Shown here in pieces: positions 17,182 to 24,377 of a stretch of DNA of 52,581 nucleotides (the first letter of the stretch is position 1; each line of letters opens with the position of its first letter). The DNA is taken from positions 1 through 52,581 of the IMG/VR virus record IMGVR_UViG_3300033145_001455; one strand, 5' to 3'. The position numbers and the translations under genes are program-made. Under the pieces are notes generated by a model. The model was not told where the DNA came from, did not search any database, and was given only the letters and a program-made list of their open reading frames with translations. This DNA is from a virus.

Positions 17182-17409
17182 TTGGCTGGTGTATTTGTTT
17201 TGGATCATTGTAGAAATGTATTGAAAGATAAAATGGTTGCTGGTGTTAGTATTGTTGCTGTTATTTTCTTTACTTTATGGGGGTTTTGGAATTTATACTA
17301 TTATCCACATTTAGACCAATGGTTGTCTTTTTATGGTGGTTTATTTATTGTAATGGCTAATTTCTTATGGGTAGTATTATTAATTAAATACAAAGGAGAA
17401 GAAAAATGA
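17182..17409 (+). CDS. Phage membrane protein with non-ATG start
   Basis: 75 residues from a TTG at 17182 (GGGAG lies nine bases upstream). Two or three hydrophobic segments: VSIVAVIFFTLWGFWNLYYY and GGLFIVMANFLWVVLLI. The peptide WNLYYYPHLDQWLSF matches a small phage membrane protein family I recognise by sight, in which an N-terminal segment like IPDFINGSFELLAG precedes this start. That segment is encoded in frame from 17149 but begins with ATA or ATT, not ATG. The true start may therefore be a rare ATA codon at 17149. Confidence 0.72.
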   Translation: MAGVFVLDHCRNVLKDKMVAGVSIVAVIFFTLWGFWNLYYYPHLDQWLSFYGGLFIVMANFLWVVLLIKYKGEEK

Positions 17410-17756
17410 AATGGTTGTTAGCAGTATTATGTTTTGTTTTATTGACTGGGTGTGCAAATACTCAAAAGATGAGTAAGCAAGATTGGTTATTTGAAGGAGC
17501 ATATCAAACAGTTCATTGGATCGATTGGTATCAAACCAGAAATTTAGATTATGATAAAGGAGAGTACGAGTTGAATCCTATTTTGGGAAAACATCCAAGT
17601 AATAATACCGTAGACGCTTATTTCATAACAACGGGATTGGCTCATATGTTGATTACAAATTGTTTACCGGAAAAATATAGATCGCCATTTCAATATTTAA
17701 CACTTGGATTTGAAACAGGAGTTGTTATTTTTAATATTCGATCACTTAATTACTAA
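17406..17756 (+). CDS. Phage lipoprotein
   Basis: 116 residues. Signal peptide of the lipoprotein class: basic start, hydrophobic core and lipobox LTGC with the modified Cys near residue 16. The mature part has WIDWYQTRNL, ELNPILGKHPSNNTVDAYF and LPEKYRSPFQY, a pattern known from small phage-encoded membrane proteins. It probably acts at the inner or outer membrane of a Gram-negative host. Spacing: ATGA overlap with the upstream membrane protein. Role unknown; lysis or superinfection exclusion are possible. Confidence 0.82.
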   Translation: MKWLLAVLCFVLLTGCANTQKMSKQDWLFEGAYQTVHWIDWYQTRNLDYDKGEYELNPILGKHPSNNTVDAYFITTGLAHMLITNCLPEKYRSPFQYLTLGFETGVVIFNIRSLNY

Positions 17757-17776
17757 CTTAAAAAAGAGAGAATAAA

Positions 17777-18106
17777 ATGAGAACAATATTATTAATTTTT
17801 ATATGTGTATTATTTATCGGGTGTGTTTCAAGTTCCCATATTAAGGCAACTGAAATTGTAATGCTTAAAAATGTAATAGTAGTATTTTTAGGTGAAGATA
17901 GCGATATGTTAAAATATGATCGTTATGATAGGCTTCTTATTGATGGCTTTGCAGTAGGGATGGCAGACCCAAATATTAATACGATTTATGTAAGAGGATA
18001 TGGGCCTGAAAATGAAATAAGTACTGATAATTGGATATTAGGGCATGAACTTTTACATTTACTTAACCATAAAAACGGTAATATTCAAAACCCGGATCAT
18101 AAATAA
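17777..18106 (+). CDS. Putative lipoprotein zincin (HExxH) protein
   Basis: 109 residues. Signal peptide and lipobox FIGC near residue 15. The C-terminal part contains NWILGHELLHLLNHKNG, an H-E-x-x-H zinc-metallopeptidase motif with a third His three residues on (HELLHLLNH). The protein is small, and resembles minimal phage-type zincins. If active, it would sit at the periplasmic face of the host membrane. Activity has not been shown; the motif is the only evidence. Confidence 0.78.
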   Translation: MRTILLIFICVLFIGCVSSSHIKATEIVMLKNVIVVFLGEDSDMLKYDRYDRLLIDGFAVGMADPNINTIYVRGYGPENEISTDNWILGHELLHLLNHKNGNIQNPDHK

Positions 18107-18139
18107 GTAATTTGATAATAAATTTAATTAGGAGGTAAT

Positions 18140-18400
18140 ATGGAAATACAATTCAACGATAAGGATAAAGAAGTGATAAGAAAGATAGTAAGAGAGGAGA
18201 TAGAAAAGGTAATGTTCAAACCAATATTTGATAAAGTATTATCGGAAGAAGCAAAAATAATTACCACAGATCAAGGAGGTCAGGGAAGAAAAAAAGAAAA
18301 GACAGCAGAAGCAAAAGAAGTTGACGAGAACTATAAAAAGCAGATTAAAGCGATGGAAGAGCATAGTAATGAAGATTATGGGAAAGAAGTAATAATATAA
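18140..18400 (+). CDS. Hypothetical charged protein
   Basis: 86 residues behind TTAGGAGG. The N-terminal half (KDKEVIRKIVREEIEKVM) predicts an amphipathic helix; the rest is rich in Lys and Glu and probably disordered. The stop overlaps the next start (TAATG). No motif recognised. Confidence 0.65.
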   Translation: MEIQFNDKDKEVIRKIVREEIEKVMFKPIFDKVLSEEAKIITTDQGGQGRKKEKTAEAKEVDENYKKQIKAMEEHSNEDYGKEVII

Positions 18401-18633
18401 TGAGATCACAAAAAGCAGGTGGGGCATATTTGATATACAGCAAGTTTAATATTTATGCTGCGTATTATATTATATCCGGGCTAGTATATGATGAAGAAAA
18501 GTTTGGGGTTAAATACTTGCTTGATTGTGATATGGCAATGAGGAATATAGACCTTTTAGTATCAAGATATGGCTATATGGCTCAACTTGATTCAAATTGT
18601 TTAGGGTTTTTGTTTTTAAAGGAGCTGCGATAA
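18400..18633 (+). CDS. Hypothetical protein
   Basis: 77 residues starting at the TAATG junction with the previous gene. It has moderately hydrophobic stretches (IYAAYYIISGLVYDE) but no clear transmembrane or catalytic motif. It abuts the HD-hydrolase start, so is part of the same operon. Confidence 0.62.
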   Translation: MRSQKAGGAYLIYSKFNIYAAYYIISGLVYDEEKFGVKYLLDCDMAMRNIDLLVSRYGYMAQLDSNCLGFLFLKELR

Positions 18634-19206
18634 ATGAATAGTAAAGAAACAACATGGATTGAAACTTATACAGGGAAAAAAGTAAATCCGTTTTATCCGA
18701 AAGCAGAAGATATTGATATAGAGGATATTATTCATGCGTTATCTATGAAATGTAGGTTTACTGGTCATTGCAATCAGTTTATGAGTGTAGCAGAGCATAG
18801 TATTTTAGTATCTAATTTTTGTAGTAATGAAAATAAATTATATGGGTTATTGCATGACGCTGGAGAAGCATACTTACCTGATGTTGCAAGACCATTAAAA
18901 CCGTTTATAAGCGGGTTTAAAGAGATTGAAAATAATTTATTAGGAGTAATCTTAAATAAGTTTGGACTTAAATCTGAATTGCCAGAAGAAGTAAAGTTGA
19001 TTGACGGTAAAATGTGTTTGACTGAAGCAAAGCAATTAGGGTTTGATGTTGATTTAGATGAATGGGAAGTAGATATATTTACCGGAAAAGATGTATATGA
19101 AGAAGTAGAATTAATGAATTATAATTGGGTGGTTGTTAAATATCTTTTTAGGAATGAGTTGCTGTTTTATCTTGATGAAAATAAAAATATAAAAAATAGA
19201 GTTTAA
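18634..19206 (+). CDS. HD-domain phosphohydrolase
   Basis: 190 residues. WIETYTGKKVNP at the start is followed by DIDIEDIIHALSMKCRFTGHC, where the first His and GHC region precede SVAEHSILVS, and LYGLLHDAGEAYLPDVARP with the H-D pair that names the family. Together these give the H...HD...D metal site of YfbR-like nucleotide phosphohydrolases. Phages often carry such enzymes to convert dNMPs or recycle nucleotides. The substrate is not readable from sequence. Good ribosome site AAGGAG precedes the ATG, and the preceding stop abuts it. Confidence 0.88.
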   Translation: MNSKETTWIETYTGKKVNPFYPKAEDIDIEDIIHALSMKCRFTGHCNQFMSVAEHSILVSNFCSNENKLYGLLHDAGEAYLPDVARPLKPFISGFKEIENNLLGVILNKFGLKSELPEEVKLIDGKMCLTEAKQLGFDVDLDEWEVDIFTGKDVYEEVELMNYNWVVVKYLFRNELLFYLDENKNIKNRV

Positions 19207-19217
19207 AGGAGAAGTAT

Positions 19218-19874
19218 ATGGAAGAAAAAGAGCCGAAAGTAAAAAAAATAAAAAAGAAGGAAGGTATTGATTTTATTAAGAAAACTAAAGCTACAAAGGG
19301 AGTAGGGCGTAAAAAACTTGAAGATAAAGGATTGTCAACAGAGATGATGGATTTTGCTTATCTTGTTGGTAATGGAATGGATACACTTATTGCAGGAAGA
19401 CAAGTTGGGTTATCTGATTATCAAATCAATGCATATAAAGAGTTGCCGAAAGTAAAAGCAAAGATAGAAGAAGTAAAAAGGATGAACAAACTTGGGGCAA
19501 TGAGAAGTTGGGTTGAATTTGATGATGAGTTAAGAACAGCAGCAGTACAAACAGCAACAGAGTTTATAACAAGAGCAAGAGATTCAAAAACAGCTCCAAA
19601 AGCAGAAGAGTTAAGATTTGTAGAGTTCTGTATAAAGGAATGGGAGAAGAAAAGAGTAGCGGAAGGAATAGATAGTAAACCAATTAGAACAACAGCAACA
19701 AAGAGGATTACTACTACTGATCAACAACAAATAGAAGGAGGAGATGTAAAGGAAAATAAAAAAGAAGTGGTAGAGGAACAAGAATTAACATTTGAAGAAG
19801 TAGATGACAATCATGTTGATACAGAAGAGCTTGGGGAAGATAGCTTTTATGATGAGGAAGGAGAAGAAGAATGA
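19218..19874 (+). CDS. Putative terminase small subunit-like DNA-binding protein
   Basis: 218 residues with a basic N-terminus (KVKKIKKKEG, GVGRKKLEDKG). Residues about 40-90 read LSTEMMDFAYLVGNGMDTLI, AGRQVGLSDYQINAY and LPKVKAKIEEVKRM, which resembles the helix-turn-helix and first helices of small terminase subunits. An oligomerisation-like helical part follows, then an acidic, Glu-rich tail. The call is a resemblance only, and the gene is 5.4 kb upstream of the large subunit, which is unusual. It may be another DNA-binding protein. The next gene overlaps by ATGA. Confidence 0.5.
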   Translation: MEEKEPKVKKIKKKEGIDFIKKTKATKGVGRKKLEDKGLSTEMMDFAYLVGNGMDTLIAGRQVGLSDYQINAYKELPKVKAKIEEVKRMNKLGAMRSWVEFDDELRTAAVQTATEFITRARDSKTAPKAEELRFVEFCIKEWEKKRVAEGIDSKPIRTTATKRITTTDQQQIEGGDVKENKKEVVEEQELTFEEVDDNHVDTEELGEDSFYDEEGEEE

Positions 19875-20167
19875 AAGGTATAAAAGACCATATAATAACT
19901 ATAATGGTATTTTTAATTGCTCTCCCTGTTGGAGGTTTTATATTTGCATATAATTGGGGAAGTAAAGTAAACACTATTATGGAGCAGAATAACCAAATAC
20001 TACATCAAATGGCTTATCTTCAGAATAAAGATATTATGGTGTGGAATGATAAGAAAAATCAAGTTGAAACATTAGAAGGGAAGGCATGGAGATATTGGCA
20101 TATGGTTGTTCATGATGAGTTCTTACATGATTTATGTGAGGATGAAAAGGAAGCGAGAAGTAAATGA
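19871..20167 (+). CDS. Single-pass membrane protein, unknown
   Basis: 98 residues. One transmembrane segment near residues 8-28 (ITIMVFLIALPVGGFIFAY), then a helical charged domain containing NQILHQMAYLQNKDIM. The C-terminal half is Trp/His-rich. It overlaps both neighbours by ATGA. No known family recognised. Confidence 0.65.
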   Translation: MKGIKDHIITIMVFLIALPVGGFIFAYNWGSKVNTIMEQNNQILHQMAYLQNKDIMVWNDKKNQVETLEGKAWRYWHMVVHDEFLHDLCEDEKEARSK

Positions 20168-21102
20168 ATAATAATATCTTTATCGCAACTACTACTTTTG
20201 GTTTATATGATGAAAGGCCATTAAACATATTAGAGAATAGTGGGTTTACTATTCATCGTAGAATACTTGATATAAAATTAAATGAAAGAGCTTTGATTGA
20301 AGTTATAGAAGAGCTTAACCCAGTAGGAATTATAGCTGGGACAGAGAAGTATACAAAGAAAGTACTAAGTGAGTGTGGTGCTTTAAAAGTAATTTCAAGA
20401 TGTGGAACAGGTTTGGACAATATCAATTTAGAAGATACAAAGGAATTAGATATAGATGTAGTAAAGACTCAATCACCTTATAGAGCTGTAGCAGAATTAA
20501 CAGTTGGAGGTATCTTATCGCTATTAAGAAAAATACCTTTCCATGATCACTCAGTAATGTCCGGTAATTGGGATAAACAAATGGGGTCTTTACTTTATGG
20601 CAAGACAGTTGGTATTATTGGGCTTGGGAAGATTGGGTTTTATTTATCTAAATTACTATCTTGTTTAGGGTGTCGGATTTTAGATTGTGATCCAGCGAAG
20701 TATATAAGAGATAAAGACAATAGGTTTTATAATTTTGATCTTAATGAAGTATTAGCTAAATCAGATATTATAACACTTCATATTCCCTATAATACTAAGA
20801 ATCATAATTTTTTAAATAGAGAAAAGATGATGAGGATGAAGAAAGGCATGATAGTAGTAAATACAGCTCGTGGTGGCTTAGTTGATGAAGATGTGTTATA
20901 TGATCTGTTAAGTAATAATCATTTAGGTGGAGCAGTATTAGACTGTTTTGAGGAAGAGCCATATTATGGCCCGTTAGCAGATTTAGACAATGTTGTTTTA
21001 ACACCACATATAGGATCTTATGCAGTAGAAGATAGGGTAGAAATGGAAATAGAAGCAGCAAATAACTTAGTAAATATATTAGAATCAAGGAGGAGAAAAT
21101 GA
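20164..21102 (+). CDS. D-2-hydroxyacid dehydrogenase (SerA-like)
   Basis: 312 residues, normal for the family. NAD-dependent enzyme interconverting 2-keto and D-2-hydroxy acids. SRCGTGLDNI lies in the catalytic domain, GIIGLGKIG is the Rossmann nucleotide site near residue 150, NTARGGLVDE carries the catalytic R236, DCFEEEPY the Glu, and LTPHIGS the catalytic H282, so the triad looks complete. There is no ACT regulatory domain. Placed with a HAD phosphatase and the sugar enzymes, it could make a hydroxy-acid substituent or modify a sugar acid; the substrate is unknown. It overlaps both neighbours by ATGA. Confidence 0.9.
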   Translation: MNNNIFIATTTFGLYDERPLNILENSGFTIHRRILDIKLNERALIEVIEELNPVGIIAGTEKYTKKVLSECGALKVISRCGTGLDNINLEDTKELDIDVVKTQSPYRAVAELTVGGILSLLRKIPFHDHSVMSGNWDKQMGSLLYGKTVGIIGLGKIGFYLSKLLSCLGCRILDCDPAKYIRDKDNRFYNFDLNEVLAKSDIITLHIPYNTKNHNFLNREKMMRMKKGMIVVNTARGGLVDEDVLYDLLSNNHLGGAVLDCFEEEPYYGPLADLDNVVLTPHIGSYAVEDRVEMEIEAANNLVNILESRRRK

Positions 21103-21704
21103 AACCGATTATATTTATGGGAACAGATATAACCAAATTAAAGGGGGTAAAAGGAGTATTCTTTGATTTTGATGGAACAATAGTTGATTCTGTAGATATA
21201 AAAACAAAGGCATTTGAATTTATATTTAAGGATTATGGAGCAGATATACAAAAGAAAGTAGTAGAATATCATTTAGAACATGGTGGAATATCAAGATATG
21301 ATAAGTTTGGATATTACTATAAAGAATTACTTGATATAGAAATAGATGAAGAGGATATGGAAGCAACAGCAAAGATATTTTCAAATATAGTAATAGATAG
21401 AGTTATAGAAGCAAAATTTATAGATGGGGCGTTAAATACTTTGGGGTGGTATTATACTAAAGATATACCAATGTTTTTATTATCAGGAACACCACAAAAT
21501 GAGTTAATTGAAATAGTAGTAAAAAGAGGGATAAGGAAGATGTTTGAAGAAATAATTGGATCACCTATTAATAAGGTTGAGGAAGTATCAGCTATTATGG
21601 TATTGTCTGGATTAAAACCATATGAATGTGTTTACTTTGGCGATTCAATAGAAGATATGGAAGCAGCAGAAGCAAACAAAGTAAAATATATAGGGATAAC
21701 ATAA
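21099..21704 (+). CDS. HAD-superfamily phosphatase
   Basis: 201 residues. Motif I VFFDFDGTIVDS (D23 nucleophile, D25 acid), motif II LLSGTP, a Lys in the motif III region (SPINKVEE), and motif IV VYFGDSIEDMEAA. The helical cap between about residues 35-110 marks a PGM/Gph-type HAD phosphatase. In sugar-acid pathways HAD enzymes remove the phosphate after NeuB/KdsA-like condensation, which fits the NeuB-like gene 6 kb upstream; other substrates are possible. It overlaps the dehydrogenase by ATGA and ends the sugar module. Confidence 0.9.
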   Translation: MKPIIFMGTDITKLKGVKGVFFDFDGTIVDSVDIKTKAFEFIFKDYGADIQKKVVEYHLEHGGISRYDKFGYYYKELLDIEIDEEDMEATAKIFSNIVIDRVIEAKFIDGALNTLGWYYTKDIPMFLLSGTPQNELIEIVVKRGIRKMFEEIIGSPINKVEEVSAIMVLSGLKPYECVYFGDSIEDMEAAEANKVKYIGIT

Positions 21705-21724
21705 AGGGTTATATAAAGGCTATT

Positions 21725-21756
21725 AAACGTCTTTGAGAGCTATAAAGGGCGTTTTT
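21725..21756 (+). terminator. Putative intrinsic terminator after the sugar module
   Basis: AAACGTCTTT can pair with AAAGGGCGTTT around a loop of about nine bases, followed by TTTTT. There are two G-U pairs and the stem is modest, so this is a candidate only. It lies just beyond the HAD gene, where the module ends and the small-gene region starts. Confidence 0.4.
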
Positions 21757-21783
21757 AAGTACGTTATAAAAAGGAGTAATAAA

Positions 21784-21960
21784 ATGGATGGCAAAATTGA
21801 AATAGCTTTTTTAACTTACATTAATTCACTGGAAGCTAAATACTCGTGTAAAATAGATTTTGATATTGTCAATAATACAATCAGTATTGATGCGCCACTA
21901 GATGTTGAAAAAGAAATAGCAATAGAAATTGGTGAAATGTGGTCAGAGTACTTAATATAA
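21784..21960 (+). CDS. Hypothetical short protein
   Basis: 58 residues from the ATG at 21784, which follows AAAAGGAG by seven bases; an upstream in-frame ATG at 21733 lies within the hairpin region and has no ribosome site. Mixed alpha/beta sequence with acidic residues, one Cys, no motif. Confidence 0.55.
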   Translation: MDGKIEIAFLTYINSLEAKYSCKIDFDIVNNTISIDAPLDVEKEIAIEIGEMWSEYLI

Positions 21961-21980
21961 AAAGGAGCAATAAAAGTATA

Positions 21981-22292
21981 ATGAAGAAAATAACCATAAC
22001 AAGTATTATAGGAATTGTAACATTGATTGGATTAATATTTGCTTTTGATGATAGATATGCAAAAGCAGTAGATCAACAGCAAGTAATTCAATCTATACAA
22101 AGAACAAATGACAGAATAACAATTGGTACTTTATATGACAAGAAAGAAAGACTACAAAAAAGGATCTATAATCTGGAATCAAATTATCTAGATGAACTTA
22201 CCATGCCAAAAGTAATAAAAGATGAATGTTTGAATTTAAAGCTGGAAATAGAGAGAGTAGAACAGCAGATAAAACAATATGAAGTAAGATGA
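21981..22292 (+). CDS. Membrane-anchored coiled-coil protein
   Basis: 103 residues from the ATG at 21981 (AAAGGAG upstream); an in-frame ATG at 21939 is less likely. One transmembrane segment near residues 4-24 (ITSIIGIVTLIGLIFAF), then FDDRYAKAVDQQQV and a coiled coil up to the C-terminus (KERLQKRIYNLES, LEIERVEQQIKQ). Anchored, helical small proteins of this design are common in tailed phages; spanin-like or structural roles are possible but unproven. Confidence 0.7.
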   Translation: MKKITITSIIGIVTLIGLIFAFDDRYAKAVDQQQVIQSIQRTNDRITIGTLYDKKERLQKRIYNLESNYLDELTMPKVIKDECLNLKLEIERVEQQIKQYEVR

Positions 22293-22474
22293 AGAAGATA
22301 TATTGTAAAACTTGTAAATATATTTGTGACGTTCTAAGGATATGCAGTTCTCCTCATAATACTATTGAAACAGAAAAAGAAAATTGGTATGAGAAAACAA
22401 CAAAAATAGAACATATATTAAAAGCAAGAGATATAAACAAGGATAATGATTGTGAATGGTATGAAGAGAAATAA
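22289..22474 (+). CDS. Small Cys-rich protein, unknown
   Basis: 61 residues, overlapping the previous gene by ATGA. Cys pattern YCKTCKYICD ... RICSSPHN ... NDCEWYEEK resembles rubredoxin-like knuckles (C-x-x-C-K-Y ... C ... D-C-x-W). This is the same class as small proteins elsewhere in the window. No function recognised. Confidence 0.6.
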   Translation: MKKIYCKTCKYICDVLRICSSPHNTIETEKENWYEKTTKIEHILKARDINKDNDCEWYEEK

Positions 22475-22496
22475 TTATTAATTAGAGAGTGTAATA

Positions 22497-22560
22497 TGTA
22501 AAAACTATTACTTAGTTACAGAAACAGTTATTTATTAACATATCGCTGTAAAAACTATTA
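22497..22560 (+). repeat. Direct repeat of 14 bases, 50 bp apart, in a leader
   Basis: TGTAAAAACTATTA occurs at 22497-22510 and again at 22547-22560, exactly 50 bases apart, in the 104-base gap between two small genes. Spacing of five helical turns would suit a dimeric regulator, but a chance repeat in AT-rich DNA is possible. Confidence 0.5.
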
Positions 22561-22578
22561 TAAGAAAAAGGAGAGTAA

Positions 22579-22755
22579 ATGAAAAACTTTATTATTTTTA
22601 TGACAGTATTATTTTTACCGGTTATTGGGTTGCTTTGTTATGCAGGATATTGTGATTGGCAAAGAAATAAAAAATATAAACTTGAAAAAGAAAAACCATC
22701 TTATCAGAAGCGGAAAGATAATTGGTTAAAACAACAGAAGAAGGAGAGTAAATAA
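22579..22755 (+). CDS. Small membrane protein
   Basis: 58 residues (begins MKNFIIFMTVLF, ends QQKKESK) after AAAAAGGAG. A single hydrophobic segment covers residues 3-23, followed by a strongly basic tail, so the N-terminus is outside and the tail cytoplasmic. The stop overlaps the start of the next gene (TAATG). Confidence 0.6.
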   Translation: MKNFIIFMTVLFLPVIGLLCYAGYCDWQRNKKYKLEKEKPSYQKRKDNWLKQQKKESK

Positions 22756-22892
22756 TGAGACCGGAATCATATTACAACAATCTTCAACCAATAACAGATG
22801 AACAAATAGAGAGAATAAAAGAAGTAATAAAACATTACCAAGAAAGAAAAGAAGATATAAAAAACATACTAAAAGAAACATATAAACAATAG
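22755..22892 (+). CDS. Hypothetical short helical protein
   Basis: 45 residues (begins MRPESYYNNLQP, ends ILKETYKQ). It starts at a TAATG overlap, downstream of AAGGAG, and predicts a single charged amphipathic helix. Short length keeps confidence low. Confidence 0.5.
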   Translation: MRPESYYNNLQPITDEQIERIKEVIKHYQERKEDIKNILKETYKQ

Positions 22893-22989
22893 AGCTGGTA
22901 ATATAATAGTGGTATATACAAAGTTATTAAAGTATAATAAATGTAAGGTTAATAGAGTGTATAAGGAATAGTGTGGTAATGATATGTAA

Positions 22990-23202
22990 ATGGATAATAA
23001 TAAAGAGAATAAGGGAAGAGATGAGAGAGGGAATATATGTGGGTGGTTATACCCATCTACTAAGCACAAAACAAATACTACCCCAAATAAAGATGAAGTA
23101 TTCGAGTTTGCTAAAATGACACCGCTGAATATGGAGAAGATAATAAGGAAAGTATTGCAAGAATCAAAACAGAACACCATAGAAAGGATAAAGAAAGAAT
23201 GA
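22990..23202 (+). CDS. Hypothetical protein
   Basis: 70 residues, highly charged, no recognised motif. The central part GNICGWLYPSTK is the only hydrophobic patch. The ribosome site is weak, so the start may be elsewhere. It overlaps the next gene by ATGA. About 100 bases upstream are non-coding. Confidence 0.5.
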   Translation: MDNNKENKGRDERGNICGWLYPSTKHKTNTTPNKDEVFEFAKMTPLNMEKIIRKVLQESKQNTIERIKKE

Positions 23203-23441
23203 ATTATAAATGTAAAGTTTGTAATGAACCTCTTGATAATTGTTATAGGTCTTTTGGATTAAAGTTTGTTGATGGGGAGTTCTACAATACTACTGTTTTT
23301 GATGCACACTTTTGTCTTTGTGGTGTTTGCCTTACAGGAATATCTGAGTTTAATAAGAAGATAGAAGAAGAGAAACACTCATGGCAATGTATGGATAGAA
23401 AAAAGAAAGAAGCGGATCAAGATATAGCCGGGTTAAAGTAG
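23199..23441 (+). CDS. Small Cys-rich protein, unknown
   Basis: 80 residues. CKVCNEPLDNCYRS at the N-terminus and HFCLCGVCLTG in the middle could form a zinc-ribbon with two C-x-x-C pairs; a further Cys is in SWQCMDRKK. Overlaps the previous gene by ATGA and is the last gene before the G-rich non-coding stretch. Confidence 0.62.
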   Translation: MNYKCKVCNEPLDNCYRSFGLKFVDGEFYNTTVFDAHFCLCGVCLTGISEFNKKIEEEKHSWQCMDRKKKEADQDIAGLK

Positions 23442-23770
23442 TGAGTATATATACCATTTAAACTATATGAGAGCTATGAGGTTAAACGATAATAACAAAT
23501 GAATATAAAGTATAGCACTAAGATAAATGATTACATATCCGAGGTTCTAATGAGAAGTATTAGTACTACGGTAGGGGTAGTAAAGAGTTACCTTTTTTGG
23601 AGAGGGGGGTAGTATTTGAATCTGGGGAATTTTCGAAGTAGGGGGGGTGGGGGAGACCAAAATAAAATCCCAACAAATATTTCATTTCCAATAACAGCTT
23701 TAATGGAATATAAAAATTTTAAAATAAAATTCTAAAAAATTTTTCAAAAAAAATCAAAGGAGAAAATAAA
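23442..23770 (+). other. 329-base non-coding stretch with G-runs; candidate cos/packaging region
   Basis: No open frame of useful length and no tRNA or repeat were seen. Four G-runs cluster at 23604-23609, 23624-23627, 23641-23647 and 23649-23653, which stands out in AT-rich DNA. The right end is A/T-rich before the next ribosome site. Its position shortly upstream of the terminase gene matches where cos or pac sites often lie. G-quadruplex formation is an alternative. Confidence 0.45.
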
Positions 23771-24043
23771 ATGGAACTAACTAAATACGGAATACAAAAA
23801 AGCAGTAAGATTAAAAGTACAATAGTAATAGTACTTTTAATAACGCTGTTCATATTTCAGGGAATAAGTTATTATAAATTAAATGAGCAATTAAAAGAAG
23901 AAAAAATAAAAACTTGTAATATGGAAGAAACAATAGAAAGAGATTTCTTATTCATAGATACCTTTATGGTGCAAGTTGTAAACAGAATTACTAATCTTGA
24001 AGAACAACCCAACAATAGATACTATAGGCCAGTAACTCAATAA
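23771..24043 (+). CDS. Membrane-anchored coiled-coil protein
   Basis: 90 residues behind AAAGGAG. A hydrophobic span near residues 17-34 (IVIVLLITLFIFQGI) is followed by a helix rich in Glu and Lys (LNEQLKEEKIKTC). The C-terminus is short and polar. Design resembles the protein at 21981. No known function. Confidence 0.62.
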   Translation: MELTKYGIQKSSKIKSTIVIVLLITLFIFQGISYYKLNEQLKEEKIKTCNMEETIERDFLFIDTFMVQVVNRITNLEEQPNNRYYRPVTQ

Positions 24044-24077
24044 ACTAAAAACAGTACTACTTAATAAACTAAAAATT

Positions 24078-24377
24078 ATGGGAGACAATAAATATAAAGC
24101 AAGACATAAAAAATTAGGATTGTGTAAAAATTGTAGTAGAAAAGTAATACCCGGAAAATTAAGATGTATTATTCATACAATAACAGGAAATGAAAAGCAG
24201 AAAATAACATATTTAAAAATCAGAGAGAAAAGAATTAAACAAATGAGGGAAAGAAAAAACAGGTTGAGAAAAGAAGGGAGATGCCCAGACTGTGGAGTAA
24301 AATTAGACCCGGAATATGACAAGGGATATATTTGTTGTGTTAATTGTTTAGATAACAAAAGGGGGGGGAGAAATTGA
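24078..24377 (+). CDS. Zinc-ribbon-like basic protein, unknown
   Basis: 99 residues, strongly basic. Two Cys-pair units: LGLCKNCSRKV ... LRCIIH and GRCPDCGVKLD ... YICCVNCLD, each like a zinc knuckle. The first unit matches a phage pattern with GLC-x-x-C ... P-G-x-x-R-C. It would be expected to bind nucleic acid. It lies just upstream of the metallophosphoesterase, and its end overlaps that gene. Confidence 0.65.
   Translation: MGDNKYKARHKKLGLCKNCSRKVIPGKLRCIIHTITGNEKQKITYLKIREKRIKQMRERKNRLRKEGRCPDCGVKLDPEYDKGYICCVNCLDNKRGGRN

Noticed and set aside
1-21704. Sugar module as a DNA base hypermodification pathway
   Set aside because: Amidotransferases, carbamoyltransferases and DUF1599-like proteins do occur in such systems, but NeuA/NeuB-like, GT2, DegT and O-antigen ligase genes fit surface glycan far better. 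Kept as a secondary idea only.
1-21704. Left region as host chromosome next to a prophage
   Set aside because: Phage-type genes (DUF1599-like, lipoproteins, HNH, terminase-like small subunit) are interleaved and translationally coupled with sugar genes, with uniform direction and base composition.
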